Part shown: in pieces, positions 1 to 9,324 of the stretch
Numbering within the stretch: position 1 is the first letter of the stretch
Layout: each line of letters begins with the position of its first letter
Assembly: GCA_963778945.1 (NCBI GenBank)
Contig: CAVZWL010000007.1
Span: 186,001-250,000, forward strand
Source of the DNA: Fen-1254 sp963778945
Lineage (GTDB): Bacteria; Bacteroidota; Ignavibacteria; UBA10030
DNA length: 64,000 bases
Reading direction: 5' to 3'
Notes under the pieces: generated by a model
What the model saw: the letters and a program-made list of their open reading frames with translations, nothing else
Databases searched by the model: none
Told to the model about the DNA's origin: nothing
Made by a program: the position numbers and the translations under genes

Positions 1-90
1 GCAAAATACAATCAACTGCTCCGCATTGAGGAAGAACTCGATACGAATGCGATCTATGCCGGTAAATCGGCCGTGAACGCAAAGCTGTAA
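1..90 (+). CDS. eno: Enolase, C-terminal end (5' truncated by window)
   Basis: The 29 codons before the TAA at 88-90 read KYNQLLRIEEEL followed by a short tail with AIYAGKSA. This matches the conserved end of bacterial enolase (KYNQLIRIEEALG...AxYxG), which converts 2-phosphoglycerate to phosphoenolpyruvate in glycolysis. The catalytic part lies upstream of the window. A strong terminator follows directly, so eno is the last gene of its transcript. Confidence 0.85.
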   Translation, partial: AKYNQLLRIEEELDTNAIYAGKSAVNAKL

Positions 91-110
91 TGAACAACGG
101 TTCTTGCAAG

Positions 111-150
111 GGTTGGCGGAAAAGGATTCCTTTTCTGCCAACCTTTTCTT
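111..150 (+). terminator. Rho-independent terminator of eno
   Basis: A GC-containing stem (GGTTGGCGGAAAAGGA, 111-126) pairs with its near-perfect complement ending at 143, with a single G:T wobble and almost no loop. A T-rich tail (TTTTCTTTT) follows. It starts 20 nt after the enolase stop codon. Confidence 0.9.
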
Positions 151-195
151 TTGCACAAAGAATATAGTGACATTTTATGGAAAGGCAATAAGACC

Positions 196-1596
196 ATGAT
201 ACCAAAAATCAAATTCGGTACGGACGGCTGGCGGGGTGTTATCGCGGCCGATTTTACATTCGACAACCTCGCAAAAGTCGCTCTGGCAACGGCGAATTAT
301 TACAAGAAGCACAAAAAAATCAAGAACGGCATCGTGGTCGGATACGATGCGCGTTTTCTTTCAAGGGAATTTGCTGAGAAGGTTTCCGAAGTCCTGGGCA
401 ATCGGGGAATCAAGGTCATTTTATCGGATAAAATTTCTTCCACGCCGATGGTTTCGCTTCTGACCAGGAACCTGAATGCCGCCGCAGGAATTATCATCAC
501 GGCGAGTCATAACCCGGCGCAGTACAACGGCTACAAGATCAAAGGCGATTTCGGCGGACCGGCATTTCCGGAAACAATTGCAAAAGTGGAAAAGGAACTG
601 AAAAAAGTCATCAAGACCAATGTCGTATCGAAGAAGTCATTTGATGAATTGGTGGAAAAAGGAGTCATTCAACAGATCGATTTTACCGCGGCGTATGTGG
701 CCGATGTGAAGAAGAAATTGAATATCGACTTTATTACATCTGCCGGAATCAAGATTGCGTACGATGCCATGCACGGAGCCGGACAGGGAGTGATGGGTCA
801 GATCGTGCCTTTAAAAGTCTTCTTTGCGCGGGGATTTCAACCCGTCCTTCGGAGGCGCGCATCCCGAACCGCTGCCGCAGCATACCAAAGGCCTCGGTGA
901 AGCAGTCGTGAAGGAAGGATGCGATATCGGCATTGCAACGGACGGCGACGCAGACAGGATCGGCGCTTACGATGAAAAAGGAAATTTCGTGGATTCCCAC
1001 CGCATCTTTGCTCTGTTTGCTGAAATACTTTGTGGAAGAAAAGCACCTGACCGGCGAAGTGGCGAAGTCGTTTTCCGTCAGCCAATTGATCGATCAATTA
1101 TGTAAAAAGCTCGGAGTGAAGCTGAATGAGACGCCGGTCGGATTCAAGTACCTCTGCCAATTGATGATCGAAAGGGATATTTTGATTGCAGGGGAAGAAA
1201 GCGGCGGGCTCGGCGTTAAAGGGCATTTGCCGGAACGGGACGGTATTTATATCGGATTGATCCTCTGCGAAATTCTGGCTGTCCGCAGGAAAAAGCTCAG
1301 CGAATTGGTGGAAGAACTGATGAACGAATTCGGCTGGCATTATTACAACCGCTACGATGCGCATCTGACGGAAAAAGAAAAACAGCGGATTTTAAAAGCA
1401 TACAAAAAAGGGGTCAAAGAAATAGCCGGATGTTCCGGTGCTTCGCGTGGAAACGAAAGACGGTTTCAAGCTCTTTATGGAAAACGGCTGGGTGCTTGTC
1501 CGCGCATCCGGGACTGAACCGCTCATCCGTTTTTATGCTGAAGCGGATTCGCCGGAAAAAGTGGAAACACTGCTCAAAGGAGCGCAGGCCGTATAG
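196..1596 (+). CDS. Phosphohexomutase (phosphoglucomutase/phosphomannomutase type), three frame breaks
   Basis: An alpha-D-phosphohexomutase interconverting hexose 1- and 6-phosphates for sugar-nucleotide synthesis. The start is ATG 196 (MIPKIKFGTDGWRG). All four family signatures are present in order: active-site TASHNP, metal loop DGDADR, sugar loop GEESGG and phosphate loop RASGTEP, for about 466 residues. The reading frame changes near 830, 1020 and 1435, each time by one surplus base. No domain is missing, so the gene was probably intact and the breaks are likely base-calling errors. Substrate preference (glucose, mannose or glucosamine) cannot be told from the motifs; GEESGG favours the glucose/mannose branch. 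Confidence 0.85.
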
Positions 1597-1629
1597 TCAC
1601 GGATTTTGATCAGTTTTAATGAACATTCA

Positions 1630-1664
1630 AAGCCTCCAGATTCGTTTTTGCTGGAGGATTTTTT
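1630..1664 (+). terminator. Rho-independent terminator after the phosphohexomutase
   Basis: A 7-bp stem, CCTCCAG (1633-1639) with CTGGAGG (1651-1657), is followed by ATTTTTT. It lies 35 nt downstream of the mutase stop. Confidence 0.8.
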
Positions 1665-1779
1665 AATGCTTTTTAAATGGGATAGGTTAAAAATAAATTG
1701 TTCTTTAGCGGAACAAAATAACCACCTCTTTGCGTTTAATATAATGACACACAAAAAGAAAAACCTTACCTCCTCCCTA

Positions 1780-1816
1780 AAAATAAAGAAGCCAGATTGT
1801 AAAAAATCTGGCTTCT
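1780..1816 (-). terminator. Terminator of the MacAB-like operon (minus strand)
   Basis: A perfect 12-bp stem (AGAAGCCAGATT, 1787-1798, with AATCTGGCTTCT, 1805-1816) encloses a 6-nt loop. On the minus strand it is followed by a T-rich tract (TTATTTTTA), fitting the end of the minus-strand exporter operon. On the plus strand a CT-rich tail follows, so it may work both ways. Confidence 0.65.
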
Positions 1817-1837
1817 CTCTCCTTTCAAAATTGCAGA

Positions 1838-1993
1838 TGTCAAATTTCAAATTGCAGATTTATTGGTTCTGAAAAACGTTCAAAGTGTTGCAGTGCTGCG
1901 GTGTTGCCGATGTTGCGGTTAAAATGTTGATTGTTATTTGAATGATTTCTGTCTTTTAAACTTCAGCAACCAAGAACCAAGAACTACGAACTC
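1838..1993. repeat. Degenerate short tandem repeats, heptamer family (site A)
   Basis: Between convergent genes lies TCAAATTTCAAATTGCAGATT (7-nt step), then 8-nt GTGTTGC/GTGCTGC-like units, then AACCAAGAACCAAGAACTAC, again with a 7-nt step, up to 1993. The last block closely matches the block at about 58990-59030. No coding sequence is seen in 1665-2007. Confidence 0.65.
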
Positions 1994-2007
1994 GATTTAT
2001 TCATATC

Positions 2008-3227
2008 TCATTCATATCTTAATGCATCGATCGGATTCAGCATTGCGGCTTTGCGTGCCGGATAATACCCGAAGAAAATTCCGATGATAAAGGAAAACCC
2101 GAACGAAAGCACAATGGAGAATACCGTAATAATCGTCGGCCATTTTGCAAGCGAAGAAATGACAGTCGAACCGACAACTCCAATGATGATGCCGATAATT
2201 CCTCCGAGTATGCTCAGCACGAGCGCTTCGATAAGAAACTGTGTCAGGATATCTCTGCCGCGTGCGCCGATCGACATCCGAATGCCGATTTCACGCGTCC
2301 GTTCTGTTACGGAAACGAGCATAATGTTCATAATACCGATGCCGCCGACGAAAAGCGAAACCGAAGCGATGCTGGCGAGCAGGATCGTAAGGATTTCTGT
2401 GGTTGCCGTCGCCGTATTTGCAATATCCGTCTGATTGCGTATGGTGAAATCATCCGCGTCGCTTAGTGCAAGCTTATGACGAATACGCATCAATTCCGAT
2501 ATTTGAGATTGTGCGAGATGTCATGGTCGTGGGAGACGTTGCCGAAACCAAAATGTATCGTAAAAAAGTTGTGTGCTGCAGGCGTTTCAAAATAGTCGAA
2601 TACGGAACGATCACAATATCGTCCTGATCCTGTCCCATAGCATTTTGACCTTTTTTTCCAAGAACACCTATGACTTTGAACGGTACGTTGCGAATCCGGA
2701 CAGTCTGATCGATGGGTGACGTATCGGGAAAAAGATTGTCGACAACCGTTTGTCCAAGCACGCATACTTTTCCGGCTGTTTTAACGTCCGCATCGGTAAA
2801 GAAATCGCCGTCGGAAATAGTCCATAACCGTATGGACATATAATCCGCACTTCCTCCTTCGATGCCGGTCTGACCAGTTCATGTCGCCGGCAATAACCTG
2901 TGCACTTGTGCGTGTGCCGGGAGAGACGAAGGCAACAGCCGGGCATTCTTTTGGAATGGCAAGAGCGTCGTCTTCCGTCAGTGTGGTCATGGTGCCTGCG
3001 CCTGTTCGTATGCCTCCCTGCTGCTGTGAACCGGGAAAAATGATGAGCACATTCGTTCCGAGTGCGGCAATTTGCTGTTTCACGGATATTTCTGCTCCCT
3101 GTCCGATGGCAAGCATAACAATAACTGCACCGACGCCGATAATAATACCCAGCATGGTCAGAAATGAACGCATTTTGTTGCGCTGGAGTGCGCGAAATGC
3201 CGAAAGGAATATATTCAACATCTTCAT
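2008..3227 (-). CDS. MacB-type ABC transporter permease, two frame breaks
   Basis: The permease of a MacB/FtsX-family exporter, which uses ATP-driven conformational change to drive periplasmic efflux. The N-terminus (MKMLNIFLSAFRALQRNKMR) leads into a first membrane helix (SFLTMLGIIIGVGAVIVML). A periplasmic MacB_PCD domain follows, then the FtsX domain with three helices, a TREIGIRMSIGAR motif and an NPIDALRYE end. The frame shifts near 2873 and 2515. At 2873, deleting one base restores NWQTGIEGGSADYMS. About 405 residues in total. It starts 4 nt inside the end of the ATPase gene, so the two are translationally coupled. Substrate is unknown. Confidence 0.85.
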
Positions 3228-4009
3228 GCTTCATCCTCCTCGTCGATGGCAGGCATTTCTTTCAGCACTTCAGCTGCAATTCTGCGGGTCGTGTTGAGTT
3301 TGTCGGTCCGCACTTTGCCGTCGCGAAAAATAATCTGGCGCCGGGAAAATTGTGCTATGTCCGGTTCGTGTGTTACGATAAGAACCGTAATGCCGTTGTC
3401 GTTCAATTGCTGGAAAATTTCCATAACTTCGACGCTTGTCCGGCTGTCCAGATTTCCGGTCGGTTCGTCTGCCAGCACGATGCTCGGATCATTGACCAAG
3501 GCGCGTGCAATTGCGACACGCTGCTGCTGTCCGCCTGAAAGCTGGTTGGGATAATGATGAACGCGGTCTCCGAGTCCCACGCGTTCAAGCGCCCGGATGG
3601 CTTTATCTTTGCGGATTTTTCCGGGCGTGGAACCGTAGAGCAGCGGAAGCTCGACATTCTCAATGGCGCTCGTTCTGGAAAGCAGATTAAAGCCCTGGAA
3701 AACGAATCCGATTTTATGATTGCGGATTTGTGCAAGGTTGTCCCGCGTCAATCCGCTGACGTCGATATCGTCCAGCCGGTAGATGCCTTTTGTCGGTTTA
3801 TCGAGGCAGCCGAGGATATTCATAAACGTCGATTTTCCGGATCCCGATGCTCCCATGATAGCGACAAACTCGCCGGGATGAATTTCCAGGCTTACACCGC
3901 GCAGGGCATGCACTTCAATCTCACCCAACTGATACATTTTTGTCAGGTGCTCGACGCGGATAACCGTATCGTTTTTTTGCTGAGTGCGAGGTTCGATCCC
4001 GGCTATCAT
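3224..4009 (-). CDS. MacB/LolD-type ABC transporter ATPase
   Basis: The nucleotide-binding subunit that powers the adjacent permease. It has Walker A GASGSGKST, a Q-loop (FVFQGFNLL), signature LSGGQQQRVAIARAL, Walker B IVLADEPTGNLDS and H-switch VTHEPD, all of the LolD/MacB subfamily. ATG 4009 (MIAGIEPRT) was chosen because it sits just before the conserved domain and overlaps a possible TGA of the upstream membrane-fusion gene as ATGA. Intact, 261 residues, whereas the genes on both sides have frame breaks. A separate ATPase and permease, rather than the fused MacB of Proteobacteria, is the common Bacteroidota arrangement. Confidence 0.9.
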   Translation of the reverse strand: MIAGIEPRTQQKNDTVIRVEHLTKMYQLGEIEVHALRGVSLEIHPGEFVAIMGASGSGKSTFMNILGCLDKPTKGIYRLDDIDVSGLTRDNLAQIRNHKIGFVFQGFNLLSRTSAIENVELPLLYGSTPGKIRKDKAIRALERVGLGDRVHHYPNQLSGGQQQRVAIARALVNDPSIVLADEPTGNLDSRTSVEVMEIFQQLNDNGITVLIVTHEPDIAQFSRRQIIFRDGKVRTDKLNTTRRIAAEVLKEMPAIDEEDEA

Positions 4010-5543
4010 CGGCACGCCCCGTGCCGCCCGGACCCTGCTGCTGACCGGAGAGCGGGCTGCGCATCTGTTGATTGGCGGCATCGTCTTCACCGCTGCTGAT
4101 ACCAAGGACAATTTGATCGCCGGGTTTCAGCTTATCCGTAGTAATCTCAGTAAATTTGCCGTCGCTCAATCCGGTTCGTACATATACGGGTTCCAATTTT
4201 TTATCGGCGTTGAGAATCCATACTCTGCCGAATCCGCTTTGATGATCCGCTATATACGGGCTTTTTTCATACTCCGGGAAAGTTTGCGTGATGCCGAATG
4301 TCGTCGTGGTGCGCACGCGCGTTGCAATCGGTTGTCCCTTTACGGGCGTCCGTCCGTGCTGTCCTCTTTTTGCAAAATATTTTTGTATTTCTGCCATCAG
4401 ATCTTCACGGCTTATATCGCTGTGAACTTTCTTGATCGAATCGCGAACAGCCCGGAAGAGCGTGCGGTCTGCGTCGGAAAGCGGAAACATGCCGCTGCCG
4501 TTTTGATTGCCTGAAAGCCCGCCGGATGGCGTCTGCGCTGCCGCTTTATCCTGACCGTTTGTCCCTGAGAGGACATTCCGCTTCCGGATCTGCGCTGCAA
4601 TTTGGCCGAGTCGATAAGCTCTGCAGGCGGCTGCAATCGCAAAGCAAGGTTTGTTACACGTAGTAGCGTTTTGACTCGATCCGACCAATATTTTGACATT
4701 TGCCGTCATTCCCGGCATAAGTTTGAGATCGCTGTTATCGACGTCGATAATGACGATATAATTTACCACGTTGGAGACACTTGTCGGATTGAGTCTGATC
4801 TGTGAGATCTGGCCGGAAAATTTATTGTCCGGATAGGCATCGACGGTAAAGTATCCTTCTTGTCCAATGGAGACCCTGCCTATATCGGATTCGTCGACTG
4901 TCGTTTCGACCTGCATTTTCCGCAAATCGTTTGCGATTGTATATAGAGTAGGAGAAGATAAACTTGCTGCAACCGTCTGACCGATATTGACCGCACGATT
5001 GATAACCACGCCGTCGATAGGGGCGTAAATTGTAGCATATTGCAAATTGATAATGGCGCGGTCGAGCGGAGGCCTGCGCCGATTTTTCTGCTGCATTATT
5101 CACTTGATATGCCACAGCGCTGCGTCGTAATCGGCTTGTGACATAAGCTGCCGGGCAAGTAAATCCTTTGCACGGTCGAGTGTGTCTTTTGCTGTCGGCC
5201 AACTGAGCCTTCGATTTATCCAGCGTTGCCTGGGCATCGATAACCGACTGAATGAGAAATGTCGTGTCGATTCTGGCAATGACTTGTCCTTTCTTCACGA
5301 CCGAATTGAAATCGGCATACAGTTTTATGATAATTCCCGATACCTGAGTTCCGACATCGATAGAGGTGACCGGATTGATCGTTCCTGTAGCCGTCACATA
5401 GACGGTCATATCTCCCTGCAGAAACCGAATCCAGCCGAAAATCGTATTTTGTTTTGCCATTGCGGATAAAAAGAAAATAACAAGCAAGCAAAAGAAGAGC
5501 TGCACCTGGAAATTGAAGACCAGAGTATTATTTTTCGTTTCAT
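4006..5543 (-). CDS. MacA/HlyD-family membrane fusion protein, at least five frame breaks
   Basis: The periplasmic adaptor of the tripartite exporter encoded with the two following genes. The likely start is ATG 5543 (MKRKIIL), preceded by GAGG six bases upstream; a hydrophobic N-terminal segment follows. Recognisable parts are the lipoyl/barrel-sandwich region (VTATGTINPVTSIDVGTQVS, VVKKGQVIARID), a coiled coil (QSVIDAQATLDKSKAQLADS), the return strand ATIYAPIDGVVINRAVNIGQ and a beta barrel (LMPGMTANVKILVG). The frame changes near 5515, 5190, 5110, 5070, 4690 and 4620, and perhaps again near 4040, so the 3' end is uncertain (4006 if ATGA-coupled, otherwise 3921). A long insertion near residue 300 separates the barrel from the C-terminal domain. 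Confidence 0.75.
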
Positions 5544-5632
5544 TCTATACCTCGAATCATGAAAACTGTTTTTTATTCAATCACATCTATAAAACGACCG
5601 CTGACTGAAATTTGTTTCGCAAAATAAAAAAG

Positions 5633-6399
5633 TCATTTCTTCCCGTCCACCTGATCAATCGGAACATTGCGCCGTGCGGCAACGGTCTGCATGATCTGCA
5701 TGCGGACATTTTCCCGCAGAGCCGGAACTTGATCCAGCGTCAACGACGATGTCTCGACCGGCGGAAGGACGATCAGTGCAATTTCTGAGGGTTCGCCGAA
5801 TTTCCATCCATGCTTCGGAATGCAGAGCATTGTGCCGTCGAGAGCGATGGGAAGGATCGGTGTTTTTGTTTTTACAGCAAGATGAAATGCGCCGTCAGTA
5901 AAAGGCGAAGCCGTCCGTCCGTTGTCCGCGTTCCTTCAGGAAAAATCATAACTGAACAGTGCAGCGCAAGAAGATGCTGCGCCTTGATGAGAGCCTGCGC
6001 CCCGCTGCGTGCGCTCCGGCGGTCGACACTGATATCGCCGGCAAGCCGCATCATCCAGCCGATGACAGGAAGAGAAAACAATTCCTTTTTTGCCATCCAT
6101 TTCATCTCCCACGGCAGATTGCTGATAATCGGAATATCCGCCATCGATTGATGATTGGAAACAACGACATAGGGATTACGCGGATTTAAAACCGTTTCCC
6201 CGGAAATGTGAATTTTCCATGCCGGGTTCATCAGGGTCATCATTTTGCCGACCTTTCGGAACAGGTATCCGGTTGCATAATGTGCGGGATCGCGATCGAA
6301 TATTCTTCGAAGAGCCAGCAGGGGCAGCCAAAGAAGAATAAGAAGGGCAATGATGCTCCATATATAAAGAGAACGAATTGCCGAAAGAATGTTTTTCAT
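5633..6399 (-). CDS. 1-acyl-sn-glycerol-3-phosphate acyltransferase (PlsC family), one frame break
   Basis: Transfers an acyl chain to lysophosphatidic acid in membrane phospholipid synthesis. The start is ATG 6399 (MKNILSAIRSLYIW), followed by a membrane helix (SIIALLILLWLPLLAL). Motif I reads SNHQSMADIP (catalytic HxxxxD), and motif III reads MIFPEGTR. The frame breaks near 5905; adding one base restores RPFTDGAFHLAVKTKTPILP, so this one is a missing base, unlike most breaks here. About 255 residues, normal for PlsC. Confidence 0.85.
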
Positions 6400-6540
6400 C
6401 GCTGCGTATGTTTGAATATAAACGAATCGTGATTTTTTGGGATGATAAAATATAACTGATTTTGTTTCCAATATGAAATAATGGCGCTGCCCCATTGCGC
6501 CTCCTCATCGAAAAATCGTTGTCCTGCCAGGACCTGATGC

Positions 6541-7101
6541 TCAAATTTTTACTCCCGGCATTTTCAACGCTTCCGCCAATTTCATGGATTTGAGAACGAG
6601 TGTTTTCAAGTGGTTTTCAGTGTTTTTATCAGCCAGCTCGCCGGAAGGAGTAAACGCTTCGTTCCCATTGCGTATACATATTTGAGGTTTCGGAAGGACG
6701 ATGCTGCCTAGATTTGCCAGCACTTGCCGCAGATGAGGCTGCATCCGGACGGTCCCGAACGGGCCGTTCGAAACTCCAAAAATAGCCGTCACTTTTCCGT
6801 CGAAAGGATTTTCCATAACAGAGAGCCAATCGAGGACGTTTTTCAATCCGCCTGGGATGGAATGATTATATTCCGGGGAAGCGATTAATATAAGATCGGT
6901 TTCGACAAGAACTGACTGCAAAACGACCAGATCATGCGGAGGATCCGGAATATCTTCCGAGTAGATCGGTATTGACATCTGTGCAAGATCGACAGCGCGC
7001 ACCGCCGCTCCGGCTTCACGGGCAAACCGCAAAGCGATATTCAATGCTTTTGTGTTCATCGATTCTTTTCTTAAACTTCCCGATATTCCGATGACGTCCA
7101 T
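6541..7101 (-). CDS. NAD(P)H-dependent FMN reductase (flavodoxin-like)
   Basis: A 186-residue flavodoxin-fold oxidoreductase. The start MDVIGISGSLRKESMNTKAL carries the FMN phosphate loop (GSLRKxSxN). The SPEYNHSIPGGLKNVLDWLS motif is typical of the ArsH/ChrR/YieF quinone- and FMN-reductase group. Intact and monocistronic; it diverges from the AlaX-like gene across about 180 bp. Physiological substrate unknown (quinones, azo dyes or chromate in relatives). Confidence 0.85.
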   Translation of the reverse strand: MDVIGISGSLRKESMNTKALNIALRFAREAGAAVRAVDLAQMSIPIYSEDIPDPPHDLVVLQSVLVETDLILIASPEYNHSIPGGLKNVLDWLSVMENPFDGKVTAIFGVSNGPFGTVRMQPHLRQVLANLGSIVLPKPQICIRNGNEAFTPSGELADKNTENHLKTLVLKSMKLAEALKMPGVKI

Positions 7102-7284
7102 TGCTCTTCAATCCTTCTGCTGTTTATAGTAAAACAGATGCATTCCCCCAGAAGTTCCGATAATACAAATTCAAAGTTAATATTGTCTCTCCTCTCTGTT
7201 TTGCAAAAGGAGCCGGTGTCTGCATTGCATCAAACCCCGCGTTTAACTACATTTTATAAAGGACAATTCTCAAGACGGAAACTC

Positions 7285-7752
7285 ATGGAAGATTTCAATA
7301 GGAATCCAAAAGACTACAATCCGCCGATGCATTCGGCAGAACATATACTCAACCAGACGATGGTGCGGATGTTCGGCTGCGGCCGGGCGTTCAGCGCCCA
7401 TATTGAAAAGAAAAAATCGAAGTGCGATTATCGGTTCGGAAGGAATCTGACGCCGGAAGAGATTTTGCAGGTTGAAAAAAAAGTCAACGAGGTCATTCAA
7501 TCGAATGTCCCTGTGACCGAATCGTTCCTTACCCGGAGCGAGGCAGGCGAGCGTTTCAACCTGACGCGCCTGCCGGAAGAATCGGGAGATTCTATCCGGG
7601 TTATCACTATCGGCGACTACGATGCGTGCCCCTGCAGCGGTATTCACGTGCCTTCTACAAAAGAAATCGGAATCCTGAAAATCATCTCGACCGATTGGAA
7701 GGAAGGAGTTCTGAGGGTGCGCTTTAAACTGCAGGAGAACGGTCAGATATGA
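7285..7752 (+). CDS. AlaX-like alanyl-tRNA editing protein
   Basis: A stand-alone version of the editing (tRNA_SAD) domain of alanyl-tRNA synthetase, which hydrolyses mischarged tRNA. The two zinc-binding motifs are visible: HSAEH (HxxxH) near residue 16 and CPCSGIH (CxxxH) near residue 123. ATG 7285 (MEDFNRNPKDYN) is preferred over the upstream in-frame codons because the conserved part begins there. 155 residues, the AlaX-S size class. Whether it clears Ser- or Gly-tRNA(Ala) cannot be read from sequence. Confidence 0.8.
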   Translation: MEDFNRNPKDYNPPMHSAEHILNQTMVRMFGCGRAFSAHIEKKKSKCDYRFGRNLTPEEILQVEKKVNEVIQSNVPVTESFLTRSEAGERFNLTRLPEESGDSIRVITIGDYDACPCSGIHVPSTKEIGILKIISTDWKEGVLRVRFKLQENGQI

Positions 7753-7843
7753 GGAATCGACCGCTTTACCGAAAAGAAATCTCTGCCTGCCGAAAAAGGA
7801 AGGATCATGGGCCGATTGTTGGTTAACGTTTATTTGCATTCAC

Positions 7844-8422
7844 ATGAAGAAAGATGAAGAAACGATGAAATATCATATATGCCCGTGGTACCTTGGATAT
7901 GTCCTGGCGAATCCGCTGAGACGATTCTATCAAAATCCGGAGACGATTGTTTCTCCGTATTGCAAGCCCGGAATGCGGATTCTGGAGATCGGTCCCGGTA
8001 TGGGTTTTTTCACACTGCCGATGGCAGAAAAAGTCGGCGGCGGAGGGAAAATATTCTGTGTCGATGTGCAGGAAAAGATGCTGCGGACTCTCCGCCGCAA
8101 GGTTTTGCGAAGAAAATTCGACCGCATCGTCGAAACCCGTCTTTGTTCAGAAGCATCTCTGGAGATTCACGATTTGAAGGGAACAATAGATTTCACGCTC
8201 GCATTTGCCGTTGTTCATGAAGTTCCCGATGCAGATATTCTCTTAGGCGAGATTGCTGCATCTTTACGCCCGGAAGGAATCCTTCTTATTGCAGAGCCGA
8301 GCGGTCATGTCAACGAAGCGAGTTTTGCTGAATTGCTTCGCCGGACGGAAGCGCATGGATTTCAGAAGGCCGGTTCGCCCGATATTCGCGGAAGCCGCAC
8401 TGCACTCTTGAAACATTTTTGA
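7844..8422 (+). CDS. Class I SAM-dependent methyltransferase
   Basis: A small Rossmann-fold methyltransferase. Motif I reads ILEIGPGMGFFTLPMA, motif II has FCVDVQEKML, and a post-I stretch reads FTLAFAVVHEVPD. UbiE/ArsM-like proteins share this layout. 192 residues; ATG 7865 (MKYHICPWYLG) is an alternative start that keeps the whole domain. The N-terminal LANPLRRFYQNPETI is common in uncharacterised methyltransferases of environmental bacteria. The stop overlaps the region just ahead of the next gene (gap 5 nt), so they are probably cotranscribed. Substrate unknown. Confidence 0.85.
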   Translation: MKKDEETMKYHICPWYLGYVLANPLRRFYQNPETIVSPYCKPGMRILEIGPGMGFFTLPMAEKVGGGGKIFCVDVQEKMLRTLRRKVLRRKFDRIVETRLCSEASLEIHDLKGTIDFTLAFAVVHEVPDADILLGEIAASLRPEGILLIAEPSGHVNEASFAELLRRTEAHGFQKAGSPDIRGSRTALLKHF

Positions 8423-8427
8423 AAAAA

Positions 8428-9244
8428 ATGAATATGCCTTTTCTCCGCAGAACGTTTATCGCCGCAGCCGTGTGCATCGTTGCATCAGCATCGCTCTTGT
8501 CCCGCGATGCCGCCGATACGGCGCGGTCTGTCAGCCCGTACGGCAGTTCATGCGGACTCGTGTTTGAAACTGCCTTATCTGAAAAAAGCCGGGATGCAGG
8601 GGCCTATCACTGTGTGGATCGTGGACGGGGCCTATGTGCGGACATTTATCGACGAGGAATTCACGAATTACGGACAGCACGATAATTTTGCCTTTATTCC
8701 AAAAAACGAATTTTGGCTCGATCGGGAAGAACAGAATGACGAGCAGACTTTTTTTATCGATCATCTTTTAATTGAATACCGGCTGATGGAAAGAGGCGTT
8801 TCATACGATTCGGCTCTGGAAGCGGCAGACCTGCAGGAAATGATCGAACGAAAGCAATCCGGCGATTTACTGAAAGTTCTGAAAAAAGACGGCCTTCCGG
8901 ATCCTGAAAAAGTCCATCTCCGGCTCTGGAAAAAGCTCGAATCGGGACTCAGTGTATGGATCGTCGACGGCCGCTTGGTGCGGAGCGCGTTCGATGTAGA
9001 CTTTACCGAAGGAGGTCATGAGTTCGTCTACGAGTTCGTTCCGCACAACGAAGTCTGGATCGACAACGACCTTCAGGAAGCAGAACGGCCTTTTGTTCTT
9101 TTTCATGAGCTGCACGAACGCAATCTCATGATGGAGGGCTGGGAGTATTCAAGAGCACATCAAGATGCAAGCGCGCTGGAATCGTATTGCCGCCGTCACA
9201 CCGATGAACTGCATGTCAAACTAGGTAACGAAGGGTGGGAATGA
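8428..9244 (+). CDS. Secreted protein of unknown function with a duplicated HxLxExxLM domain, one frame break
   Basis: I do not recognise this family. A signal peptide (MPFLRRTFIAAAVCIVASAS) is followed by a frame break near 8555 and then two copies of one domain of about 75 residues. Copy 1 runs from ITVWIVDGAYVRTFID to LIEYRLMERGVSYDSALEAA; copy 2 from LSVWIVDGRLVRSAFD to HELHERNLMMEGWEYSRAHQ. They share VWIVDGxxVRxxxDxxFTxxG, then FxPxNExWxD, then HxLxExxLMxxGxxY. Copy 2 has HELHE, copy 1 DHLLIE, so the conserved H and E could bind a metal, although HExxH is absent. It follows the methyltransferase at 5 nt. About 270 residues. Confidence 0.6.
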
Positions 9245-9324
9245 ACAGTGCAGCAGGAAAGGCCGGCCTGTTGCGGCGGGACGGCCTATCGAAGAACTTT
9301 TCTGCTGGAGACATGAACCGGTGA

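Noticed and set aside
196..1596. Programmed ribosomal frameshifting
   Set aside because: Breaks occur in about 16 unrelated genes, several per gene, without a common slippery sequence or stem; consensus error is simpler.
1606..1872. Plus-strand open frame after the phosphohexomutase
   Set aside because: It spans two terminators and part of a repeat block and shows no family resemblance or ribosome site.
8428..9244. HExxH zinc protease in the duplicated-domain protein
   Set aside because: The motif reads HELHE, so the second His is at +3 and not +4; copy 1 has DHLLIE. Only the H and E three apart are shared, so a gluzincin call is not supported.
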